DNA from: Gemmatimonadaceae bacterium | Lineage (GTDB): Bacteria; Gemmatimonadota; Gemmatimonadetes; Gemmatimonadales; Gemmatimonadaceae | DNA length: 5,612 nt | Direction: 5' to 3' | Assembly: GCA_025357975.1 (NCBI GenBank) | Contig: JANYKY010000206.1 | Location: 1 to 5,612 of the forward strand | In this document: in pieces, positions 1-5,612 of the stretch | How positions within the stretch are numbered: the first letter of the stretch is position 1 | Layout of the letters: the number at the start of each line of letters is the position of its first letter | Translations under genes and position numbers: made by a program | Notes under the pieces: model-generated | The model's input: only the letters and a program-made list of their open reading frames with translations | Database searches by the model: none | Told to the model about the DNA's origin: nothing

Positions 1-1015
1 CGAGCTCCGCGGTGGCCCGGTCGCGCATTTCCCCGACCATGATGATGTCCGGATCGTGACGAAGAATCGAGCTTAGCGCGCTGTCGAAACCAAAACCGGC
101 CTTCGAATTCACGGGTATCTGAATCACTCCGGGAATCTGATACTCGACCGGATCCTCGACAGTAACAATCTTGACGCGCGCTGCGTTCACGCGAGCGAGG
201 GCGGCATAAAGCGTTGTTGTCTTGCCCGAGCCGGTTGGTCCGGTGACGAGGACCATTCCGCTCGTCCGGGCAATCAGACGCTCGAAATCTTCCCGGACCA
301 GCGGTGACATTCCGAGCTCGGACAAGTCTCTGCCATGCCCGGCATGATCGAGGATCCGCAGCACCACGCTCTCGCCGTGCAGCGCAGGAAGAGTCGACAC
401 TCTCAGATCGACGTCGCGATCAGCTAAACGCAAGCGCGCTCTCCCATCCTGCGCCCGGCGACGCTCCGCGATATCGAGCCCGGCCATGATCTTGATTCGA
501 CTCACGACGGCAGCGGCATACTTATCCGCCAGGCGCGACACGTCCTGAAGTACTCCGTCGAGTCTGTATCTCACTCGCAGTCCGGGAGCCGTCGGCTCTA
601 AGTGAATGTCGCTCGCCCCCATCTGCAATGCATCCAGCATCAGAACGTTCACGAGCTTGATGACCGGTGCCTGATTAGCAAGCGCTTCCAAGTCGTCCAG
701 TGCCGAATCGTCAGCGCCTTCCGAGCGGGGGGACAAGACTTCCGATCGCGTCACCGCGTCGGATCTTGTGGCTGACATGATCGCGGCGATCACTTCACCC
801 TGTGGCACTTCAACGGCGCGGAGCTTTCTTTTGTACAGCCGTGCGAGCTCATCACCAACGCTGGCCTCCAGTCCCTTGCCGACGGCAATTTCGAGGGCTC
901 CGTCGTCAGCGATCCCGAGCGGGATCAAGCAATGCTCTTCGAGGTAGCGGGGCGAGAGCCGTGCGGCGAGCGCGCTACCCGCCGCCTGGCGAAGGTCGCG
1001 CGCGCCTGTGCTCAC
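1..1015 (-). CDS. gspE: GspE, T2SS secretion ATPase (5' part, cut by window edge)
   Basis: 338 codons of the cytoplasmic hexameric ATPase that powers pseudopilus assembly; the window ends before its C-terminus. Residues 15-80 form a small GspE/MshE-type N-terminal domain (L-S-P-R-Y-L-E-E-H), expected to bind GspL. The N2 domain follows at about 110-230 (A-P-V-I-K-L-V-N, then A-S-D-I-H-L-E-P, R-Y-R-L-D-G-V-L). The RecA-like ATPase domain carries Walker A GPTGSGKT at 259-266 with catalytic-loop Lys265, the Asp-box segment V-E-D-P-V-E-Y at 286-292, and the Walker B region D-P-D-I-I-M-V-G-E-M-R-D at 321-332 with Glu329. The His box and any tetracysteine zinc motif, which help tell GspE from PilB, lie beyond the edge. 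The start is the GTG at 1015, overlapping the gspD stop as GTGA. The frame is open further upstream to a TGA inside gspD, but no ATG, GTG or TTG occurs there. No clear Shine-Dalgarno is seen, so coupling to gspD is likely. T2SS neighbours favour GspE over PilB. Confidence 0.95.
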   Translation of the reverse strand, partial: MSTGARDLRQAAGSALAARLSPRYLEEHCLIPLGIADDGALEIAVGKGLEASVGDELARLYKRKLRAVEVPQGEVIAAIMSATRSDAVTRSEVLSPRSEGADDSALDDLEALANQAPVIKLVNVLMLDALQMGASDIHLEPTAPGLRVRYRLDGVLQDVSRLADKYAAAVVSRIKIMAGLDIAERRRAQDGRARLRLADRDVDLRVSTLPALHGESVVLRILDHAGHGRDLSELGMSPLVREDFERLIARTSGMVLVTGPTGSGKTTTLYAALARVNAARVKIVTVEDPVEYQIPGVIQIPVNSKAGFGFDSALSSILRHDPDIIMVGEMRDRATAEL

Positions 1016-2559
1016 CGCGTCGGCCGCGGCGGCGGAATGACCTTCGGCAACGAGTCCTGAAATATGCCGGGTGACTGGCGCTCCAGCCTGCTGCGAACCC
1101 GTTCACGTACCTGGTCGGCTGTCTCGTCGTTTCGGACAATGTATGGCGTGACGAAGATCGCAAGCTCAGTGCGGTTCCGCGATCGAGTCTGTCGCTTGAA
1201 CAAATAGCCGATGATCGGAATGTCCTTGAGAAACGGCACGCCACTGTCCGAATATTCTTCTGTCGTGCCGATAAGCCCGCCGATGACGACGGTTTGACCG
1301 TTGCGGATCGTCGCTCTCGTGGACGCTTCGCGAGTCGAAATTACGGGAGCGTCGAGAGCCGACGCGATAGTCTGCGACGTAAGCGTGCTTACTTCCTGCA
1401 GTATCTGGATGCTCACATAGTCATCCTGATTGATGGTCGGAATGATCGTCAGGTTCGTGCCCACATCCTGAAATTGAACCGTGCGATCGATGGCGATATC
1501 GTTCCCGAGCCGCGTCGATACGACGAAGGGAACTTTGCTCCCTACAAGGATGTGCGCTTCGCGATTGTTCGAAGCGAGGATCTCGGGCGTCGAAAGAACG
1601 CGGACGCTGGAATTTGCGGCGAGAGCGCGGAGTACAGCGCGAACCTTGAACCTGTCGAGCGAGACAACACGAAGCACGAAATCGTCTATTGAGCTCGCAG
1701 TGTCTGGAGCGATCGGCGACCCAAACTGTCCGGTCGTGGTTCCATTGGCCGCGGACCAATCCACTCCAAATTGCTGCGTCTTTCCAAGCGCGACCTCGGC
1801 CACAAGAACCTCGAACAGAACTTGTGGCGGCCTGGTGTCCAATGCCTCGACAGTCTCGCGCAGCAGCGGATAGTTCGGCGGAACTGTACGAATGATCAGC
1901 GAGTTCGTAGCGAGGTCGGGCACTATTGTCGTCTGCCCGACGAGATTTCCATTGCCCTGCGCAGCACCCGCAGCGGTCTCGATCTGCGGTGCTCCTGAAA
2001 TAGCTGGTGTCGCCACGGCGGGTGGCGTAATCGGCGTGTCACGACGCATCTGGAACGCCTGCGCTTCCCTTTGCCGGAAAGCATCGAGATTTCTCGAGAG
2101 GCTCCTTTCGTCGAGTGTCTGCGAGGCAGACGATGTGACGGAGGATCCATAGACGCGGGCAAGAGACGACGCGAGATCATCGGCGGCCGCGTACTTGAGC
2201 GGAAGCACGTAAGTATGAAGCGCCTGCGCTGGTGCCCGCTCGAGCGTCATCACCTGCGCGACGGCGCCCTTTTGAATCATCACCAGTCCGTTGCTCTCGA
2301 GAATCGATTCGAGAATCGCGCTTACATCCGATCTTTCAACCGGCGCAGCAGTCGTGAACGTGATCCGCTTGTCCGGCACATCGGTCAGCACGACGTTGAG
2401 TCCGAGCTGGAGGGCGAGCGACCTGATGACGTCGGCGAGCCGGGCATCGATGAAATTGAGTGCTGTGAGCCCGGGTCTAGCCTGGACCTGCGCGAAAGAA
2501 CGTGAAGCTGGGCAGCAAATCATCACGGTTACCATCGCCATCAGTGGAAAGCGTTTCAT
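1012..2559 (-). CDS. gspD: GspD, T2SS outer-membrane secretin (short form)
   Basis: 515-residue secretin, forming the multimeric outer-membrane channel of the T2SS. A Sec signal peptide covers 1-23 (MKRF, hydrophobic core, then S-F-A with cleavage before Q24). The N0 domain lies at about 32-105 (F-I-D-A-R-L-A-D-V-I-R-S-L-A-L-Q-L-G-L-N-V-V). One KH-like NolW-type domain is split: first half at about 116-138 (L-P-L-K-Y-A-A-A-D-D-L), second half at about 213-255 (P-D-L-A-T-N-S-L-I-I, ending L-D-T-R-P-P-Q-V-L-F-E-V). An Ala/Gln/Thr-rich insert of about 70 residues separates the halves. The secretin barrel covers about 256-475, with V-G-T-N-L-T-I-I-P at 366-374, N-G-Q-T-V-V-I-G-G-L-I at 420-430 and the hallmark VPFLKDIPIIGYLF at 441-454. 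A 40-residue charged tail follows. Typical GspD is 650-700 residues with N0 to N3, so two KH-like domains appear to be missing. The start ATG is fixed by the signal peptide. The stop overlaps the gspE start as GTGA. Confidence 0.94.
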   Translation of the reverse strand: MKRFPLMAMVTVMICCPASRSFAQVQARPGLTALNFIDARLADVIRSLALQLGLNVVLTDVPDKRITFTTAAPVERSDVSAILESILESNGLVMIQKGAVAQVMTLERAPAQALHTYVLPLKYAAADDLASSLARVYGSSVTSSASQTLDERSLSRNLDAFRQREAQAFQMRRDTPITPPAVATPAISGAPQIETAAGAAQGNGNLVGQTTIVPDLATNSLIIRTVPPNYPLLRETVEALDTRPPQVLFEVLVAEVALGKTQQFGVDWSAANGTTTGQFGSPIAPDTASSIDDFVLRVVSLDRFKVRAVLRALAANSSVRVLSTPEILASNNREAHILVGSKVPFVVSTRLGNDIAIDRTVQFQDVGTNLTIIPTINQDDYVSIQILQEVSTLTSQTIASALDAPVISTREASTRATIRNGQTVVIGGLIGTTEEYSDSGVPFLKDIPIIGYLFKRQTRSRNRTELAIFVTPYIVRNDETADQVRERVRSRLERQSPGIFQDSLPKVIPPPRPTR

Positions 2560-3089
2560 TCGCGGGCCACCCCCCGCTGCTCGACTTTCAATTCGACTCT
2601 GCCCGCAGGCCCGCGGACCACCACCGAGCTGGCCAGAATCTTCTCGATGCGAAAAATGCCCACCCGGTCTCCCTCTCGGTAAAGCCTGCCGCTGGCGCCG
2701 GCAGAATCAGACTGAATCAATGCTGTAGCTCCATTTGGTCCAGTCATTGTTCCGTAAACGGTTGGGAGCAGCGCTGGTGTTGCCGGAAGGTCATCCCGCA
2801 TCGCTGAGCTACTAACATCTGCAGCACTGCCAGACCCAGGAAGACTATAGCGAACAGCAGGTGCCGTACGATTGGCTGCAAAGATGTTAGACGTAACGAT
2901 TGTCCCGCCGTCAACATTCGCACCTGGGGAAGATGGCGAAAGGGTCGAAGGGGTGTGGTCCACCGCGACTCCAGCGAGTGTCACGCGAGGGATCTGCGGC
3001 TCACGAAACCACAAAAAAACTCCGGCCGCGGCCAGCAGGATTGACGTTGCGTCGAGTGCGGTTTTTCCCGTTGCGCTATTGAATCTCAT
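2556..3089 (-). CDS. gspC: GspC/XpsN-like T2SS inner-membrane coupling protein, PDZ-less
   Basis: 177 residues. A short cytoplasmic N-terminus is followed by one membrane helix (about 12-28). A Ser/Pro/Ala-rich, probably flexible periplasmic linker covers about 45-105. A compact beta-rich domain (about 107-170) resembles the GspC homology region/PilP fold: V-Y-G-T-M-T-G-P-N-G, then L-Y-R-E-G-D-R-V-G-I-F-R-I-E-K-I, then S-S-V-V-V-R-G-P-A-G-R-V-E-L-K-V. In known GspC this region contacts the secretin N0 domain, which fits gspD lying next. Classical GspC is about 270-300 residues and ends in a PDZ or coiled-coil domain. Here the chain stops right after the homology region. By position between gspM and gspD it matches XpsN of Xanthomonas, the functional GspC equivalent. 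Both junctions are 4-nt ATGA overlaps, and no Shine-Dalgarno is evident before the ATG. The alternative name PilP-like is possible, but the T2SS neighbours favour GspC. Confidence 0.8.
   Translation of the reverse strand: MRFNSATGKTALDATSILLAAAGVFLWFREPQIPRVTLAGVAVDHTPSTLSPSSPGANVDGGTIVTSNIFAANRTAPAVRYSLPGSGSAADVSSSAMRDDLPATPALLPTVYGTMTGPNGATALIQSDSAGASGRLYREGDRVGIFRIEKILASSVVVRGPAGRVELKVEQRGVARE
2567..2575 (-). promoter_or_regulatory. Possible G-rich ribosome binding site for gspD
   Basis: GGGGGGTGG on the minus strand ends 7 nt before the gspD ATG at 2559 and lies within the last codons of the gspC-like gene. It is only a partial match to the Shine-Dalgarno consensus, but spacing and purine content fit. 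gspD also overlaps its upstream gene by ATGA, so coupling may matter more. Confidence 0.4.
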
Positions 3090-3649
3090 TCAATAACCGC
3101 GGGAGCGTCGAGCTGGAAAGACATCTGCAGCAGTCCCCCGCGCAGTGATGAGTTCGAGACCACGGTCAGCTGCCTGATCTCTAGCACAGGACTTCCATAC
3201 TCCACAAGTGACAAAAATTCCGAAAGACCGTACACATCACCGACCGCCGAGATGGTGACAGGAAGAGTTGGAAGCGATGTACTCACCGCAGAATCCGGAG
3301 AGCCTGCAAGATCCAGTCGATTGATCGTCACGCGGCTTCTGTCTGCGTAGCCCTGCAGCGCAACCTGCAACGCTGAGCCAGCCAGCGCGCTCGTGCGCCC
3401 AGTGACAAGTCGTCGCCCACCGGCGAATCCCTCGCGAGAGCTGAGACGCGCTCGCAGCGTCGCTTCCTGACGAATCAGGTCACGCATTCGCGCGATCGTC
3501 TCAGCGCTCGATGAGATCAGTTCCTCGCGCGCTGTCCACCGCGTTGCCAGCGGAAGTGCAACGAAGCGAGCGATAACCGCCGCGGCGACGATTGCAGTTC
3601 CCACCGCAATGACGAGCCGCTCCCGACGATTGAGGCTAGCGACGGGCAT
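3086..3649 (-). CDS. gspM: GspM, T2SS inner-membrane platform protein
   Basis: 187 residues with the GspM layout. A short basic cytoplasmic N-terminus (MPVASLNRRERL) is followed by one membrane helix at about 11-33 and a helical, probably coiled segment at about 38-72. A periplasmic ferredoxin-like domain of GspM/PilO type covers about 90-187, with the pattern L-Q-V-A-L-Q-G-Y-A, then V-T-I-S-A-V-G-D-V-Y-G-L-S-E-F-L, then V-L-E-I-R-Q-L-T-V. GspM pairs with GspL and stabilises the assembly platform. The reading frame is open upstream to an ATG at 3772, but that adds a basic stretch unlike GspM lying wholly inside gspL. The ATG at 3649 puts the N-R-R-E-R segment directly before the membrane helix, as in the family. 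No clear Shine-Dalgarno precedes it, so translation probably depends on ribosomes finishing gspL, which overlaps by 14 nt. The stop overlaps the next gene as ATGA. The family is poorly conserved, so the call rests on topology and position as well as sequence. Confidence 0.85.
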   Translation of the reverse strand: MPVASLNRRERLVIAVGTAIVAAAVIARFVALPLATRWTAREELISSSAETIARMRDLIRQEATLRARLSSREGFAGGRRLVTGRTSALAGSALQVALQGYADRSRVTINRLDLAGSPDSAVSTSLPTLPVTISAVGDVYGLSEFLSLVEYGSPVLEIRQLTVVSNSSLRGGLLQMSFQLDAPAVIE

Positions 3650-4793
3650 GAAGCGCGACGGAAAACGTCTCGTAAGTTCTGTTGCCTTCGTTGAACCGCG
3701 AGCTCGCGGACAGAAAGCGGACGTTCTCGAGCGATGGGTCTGAATCGAGGGCCGGTACAATCGCCGCCGCATCCCGCGCTGTTCCGTCTATCTCCCACTC
3801 ATCACCATCTGCCCGAAGACTCATCACCACGGCATCGCGTGGAAGCCGGCGGCTTATAGCCGAAATGACTACCAGCGGATCCGGATGCGCTGTAGAGGCA
3901 GACCGAACTGTGGATGATTCGAGATCGAGTTGCGCCATTCGTGCCTGAAGCGTTGCAGGACCTGCGACCTGCGGCGCGAGCTGAGCGATCTCCTCTCGAC
4001 CACGTTCGAGGACACGTGCGCGGGACCGATCGAACGAGATCACGACAAATGCCAGCGAGAGGAAGAAAGTCGCAGCTGCGCGGGCAAGCCCCATCTGGCG
4101 ACGGGATTGAATGCGCCGCATGGCCGCAGCCGAAAGGAGCATCTCGTCCAGCCGGGCACCCGAGCCCAACGCAACCCCGTAAGCGAGAGCGAAGTCTCGA
4201 GACACACCGCCGGAAACAGGCAGCGGCTGAGCCGCCGATGTCGACTCCTCGTCCCCCAGTCTGGCAGAAACAAGGGCGCCCTCTTCGAGCTTGATAATTC
4301 CTTTCTCGGCGTCGGCCGAACCCATCTCGAAAACACCAGACCGCACACCACGTGATGCAACCACACGTGCGGCCGATGCTGGTGCCGGCTCGATGACAAC
4401 AACGGGGCCCCACTGTTCGAATGCCGATACCCATGAATCGACTTGAACGGCATCCGCCGCAAAAACCAGATCGGAATCGCTGGGTGCGGAGACCGCGATC
4501 TGCTCCGAATCCATTGCGAAAAACCGGTCAGGCTCCAGCATGAGAATTCCTCGGCGCTCTGATGACGAGACAGGCGGGAGCTGAACGTGCTTGGCGTGCA
4601 TGAAGGAAAGGCCAACCGATATCCCGATTGCCGATACGGCGCCCAGCTGCTGTCGGAGAAGCAGCACCGCATCGCGCGGTGCGCGCGGGTCCCAGCGTAT
4701 CTCGAACGTTTCTCGCGGCGATTGACTCCAGCGAGTCATTGTTACTGCACGAATATGGTGCTCCGTGAGCTCCACTCCAATGCGAACGCTCAC
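3636..4793 (-). CDS. gspL: GspL, T2SS inner-membrane platform protein that recruits GspE
   Basis: 385 residues, close to the usual GspL length of about 380-400. Residues 1-215 look like the actin/PilM-type cytoplasmic domain: an N-terminal I-G-V-E-L-T strand-turn resembling the first phosphate-loop region, and a late small-residue segment D-F-A-L-A-Y-G-V-A-L-G-S-G at 200-212. A basic stretch (RRIQSRRQ, 226-233) precedes a single membrane helix at about 236-254, so the N-terminus is cytoplasmic. A polar, probably coiled helix follows (about 255-298), then a periplasmic ferredoxin-like PilN/GspL-C domain (about 305-385). Fusion of PilM-like and PilN-like parts in one chain separates GspL from type IV pilus systems, where they are usually separate proteins. 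In known systems its cytoplasmic domain binds the N-terminal domain of GspE and its membrane/periplasmic part pairs with GspM. The start is GTG with a good AGGAG 8 nt upstream. The 3' end overlaps gspM by 14 nt. Confidence 0.88.
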   Translation of the reverse strand: MSVRIGVELTEHHIRAVTMTRWSQSPRETFEIRWDPRAPRDAVLLLRQQLGAVSAIGISVGLSFMHAKHVQLPPVSSSERRGILMLEPDRFFAMDSEQIAVSAPSDSDLVFAADAVQVDSWVSAFEQWGPVVVIEPAPASAARVVASRGVRSGVFEMGSADAEKGIIKLEEGALVSARLGDEESTSAAQPLPVSGGVSRDFALAYGVALGSGARLDEMLLSAAAMRRIQSRRQMGLARAAATFFLSLAFVVISFDRSRARVLERGREEIAQLAPQVAGPATLQARMAQLDLESSTVRSASTAHPDPLVVISAISRRLPRDAVVMSLRADGDEWEIDGTARDAAAIVPALDSDPSLENVRFLSASSRFNEGNRTYETFSVALHARR

Positions 4794-5596
4794 AGGTCGC
4801 GCTCCTGCCAGCGCACGAGGATCAAGCCGGAGCCCTCGATGGCATACACAGCCTGGATTTCATGAGTCAACGAATTCCCGTTCAACCATCCGCGCGACAC
4901 GACGAGTACTCGTGACGGCTCATCCACGAGAGATCCGGCGGCGGCCGAAAGAACCGTATCCGACGCCGCCGCACGATTGATTTTTCCGTCGCCGTCAACC
5001 GTGAGGTAGGGAGCGGCGCCAAATGCAATACGCTCAGGAACGCCGGGAATGCGCCGAAGATCTTCGAGGGTGCGAAGCGGATGGCCCGCGTTCACCCGGG
5101 GGTACTTGATGTCAGTTTGCTGTGATCCGTATCGATCGCCGGACGGAACGTCTCCCGCACCGATCCACGAAACAACCGCTCTGGCAGCGGTTCCTGCCTC
5201 GACCGGACCAGCAAAATATGAGAAAAGCCGGGTGAGCTGAGACTGCGAGGCATTGTTGACATCAAGTCGTGTATTGACGTCCACATACACGATTGAAAAT
5301 CGTTGCTGGCCAAGCGCTGCTTCACCCTGGCCCGGCGGCAGTTGCGCGAGTGAATTCAAGTATCTCGATCGAAGTGTCGGATCGGTTGTTGCCGAGAGTG
5401 AGTCGCGCATACTCGCCATGGCGAAGATGATACCGCTTTCTGCTGCGTATCGCCCGGCAATTTGAGCTCTGACATTTGAAGCGAGTCCGGTCGAGCTGCG
5501 CGTCGAGACCACTACGCGAGCACCAAGGATCGAGATCAGAACGATCAGCCACAGCGCGAGCATCAGCGCCACACCCCGGCGATGGCGGACTGTCAT
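4790..5596 (-). CDS. gspK: GspK, type II secretion minor pseudopilin (tip of pseudopilus)
   Basis: 268-residue GspK, the large minor pseudopilin that caps the T2SS pseudopilus with GspI and GspJ. It has a basic prepilin leader (MTVRHRRG, cleavage expected after G8), followed by a hydrophobic N-terminal helix at about 9-29 that begins VALMLALWL. The position equivalent to the usual pilin Glu5 is Leu, as is normal for GspK, which lacks that glutamate. The body contains two helix-hairpin-helix-like stretches typical of the family: L-D-V-N-N-A-S at about 111-128, and L-R-T-L-E-D-L-R-R-I-P-G-V at about 174-187. The latter leads into an A-P-Y-L-T-V-D-G-D-G-K-I-N segment at about 195-207. The usual N-T-A-P motif after K-[IV]-N is replaced by N-R-A-A-A. 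The ATG start is set by the leader. The stop overlaps the gspL start by 4 nt (GTGA). Length is slightly below the usual range of about 280-330. The leader should be processed by a GspO/PilD prepilin peptidase, which is not in this window. Confidence 0.92.
   Translation of the reverse strand: MTVRHRRGVALMLALWLIVLISILGARVVVSTRSSTGLASNVRAQIAGRYAAESGIIFAMASMRDSLSATTDPTLRSRYLNSLAQLPPGQGEAALGQQRFSIVYVDVNTRLDVNNASQSQLTRLFSYFAGPVEAGTAARAVVSWIGAGDVPSGDRYGSQQTDIKYPRVNAGHPLRTLEDLRRIPGVPERIAFGAAPYLTVDGDGKINRAAASDTVLSAAAGSLVDEPSRVLVVSRGWLNGNSLTHEIQAVYAIEGSGLILVRWQERDL
4802..4806 (-). promoter_or_regulatory. Shine-Dalgarno AGGAG for gspL
   Basis: AGGAG on the minus strand lies 8 nt upstream of the GTG at 4793 and inside the last codons of gspK. 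It supports a GTG start for gspL and is the clearest ribosome binding site in the window. Confidence 0.7.
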
Positions 5597-5612
5597 CTCA
5601 CGCCGAGCCCCA
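5593..5612 (-). CDS. 3' tip of upstream gene, probably gspJ (partial)
   Basis: Only about 20 bases are visible. Two stops are possible on the minus strand just before gspK. A TGA at 5595-5593 would overlap the gspK start as ATGA and end a protein in G-L-G-V-R. A TGA at 5600-5598 would end it in W-G-S-A and leave a one-base gap. I prefer the first because ATGA/GTGA overlaps occur at four other junctions here. In T2SS operons gspJ (minor pseudopilin) normally precedes gspK, so the identity is inferred from position alone. No motif of the gene itself is visible. Confidence 0.35.

Noticed and set aside
1..1015. PilB or other type IV pilus assembly ATPase instead of GspE
   Set aside because: The visible motifs alone do not separate the two, but neighbours with a fused GspL and a GspK are T2SS-specific.
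2297..2320. Imperfect 12-bp tandem repeat (tcgagaatcgat / tcgagaatcgcg)
   Set aside because: It encodes I-L-E-S-I-L-E-S in the N0 domain of GspD, where a similar hydrophobic-acidic helix is expected. Two imperfect copies are not convincing as a repeat element.
2511..2522. Possible lipobox in the GspD signal peptide (M-I-C-C)
   Set aside because: The residues before either Cys (M-I or I-C) do not fit the [LVI]-[ASTVI]-[GAS]-C pattern, while S-F-A before Q24 is a good signal peptidase I site.
1294..2728. Several plus-strand open frames of 130-145 codons (for example 1294-1692, 2071-2505, 2291-2728)
   Set aside because: They lie antisense to gspD and the end of gspC. Their translations are Arg/Ser-rich with no domain pattern, as expected from the reverse of GC-rich coding DNA.
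3013..3019. Run of seven T (minus strand) in gspC giving a slippery-like T-TTT-TTG
   Set aside because: It encodes V-F-L in the membrane helix. A -1 shift would reach a stop after three codons and no stimulatory structure was recognised. At most it is a slippage-prone site.
3802..4672. Minus-strand alternative-frame ORFs of about 210 codons inside gspL
   Set aside because: They share the strand with gspL but give Cys/Arg/Ser-rich translations without recognisable motifs. The gspL frame has a coherent fold and topology.

Overview
The window is one uninterrupted minus-strand operon segment that encodes the inner-membrane platform, secretin and ATPase of a type II secretion system (T2SS). In transcription order (right to left) it holds the last codons of an upstream gene, probably gspJ, then gspK, gspL, gspM, a short gspC/xpsN-like gene, gspD, and the first 338 codons of gspE, which is cut by the left edge. 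There is no intergenic space, no RNA gene, no mobile element and no CRISPR. No gene on the plus strand is credible.

The DNA is fairly GC-rich, with G/C-biased third codon positions, and two of the starts are GTG. The proteins are diderm (outer-membrane secretin, inner-membrane platform). The gene set and the short, divergent versions of GspC and GspD suggest an environmental Gram-negative outside the classical Enterobacteria/Vibrio group. A Gemmatimonadota-like or similar soil/sediment lineage is my guess. It rests on general resemblance only, with no marker gene to confirm it.

Layout: 5593-5612 is the 3' tip of the upstream gene. 4790-5596 is gspK (pseudopilus tip minor pseudopilin). 3636-4793 is gspL (actin-like cytoplasmic domain, one membrane helix, periplasmic domain). 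3086-3649 is gspM (bitopic assembly protein). 2556-3089 is the gspC-like gene (inner-membrane link to the secretin, no PDZ domain). 1012-2559 is gspD (a short secretin). 1-1015 is gspE (secretion ATPase, C-terminus missing).

How they work together: GspE hydrolyses ATP at the cytoplasmic face and is recruited by GspL, which pairs with GspM. The motor drives assembly of a pseudopilus whose tip includes GspK. GspC couples this platform to the GspD channel in the outer membrane, through which folded periplasmic proteins leave. All five fully visible junctions overlap (four by 4 nt, one by 14 nt), which points to translational coupling and fixed stoichiometry. The order (J)-K-L-M-C/N-D-E differs from the textbook C-D-E-F-G-H-I-J-K-L-M. 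It resembles the Xanthomonas Xps layout, where the GspC-equivalent XpsN and the secretin XpsD follow M, except that here E lies downstream of D. No secreted substrate is encoded in the window.
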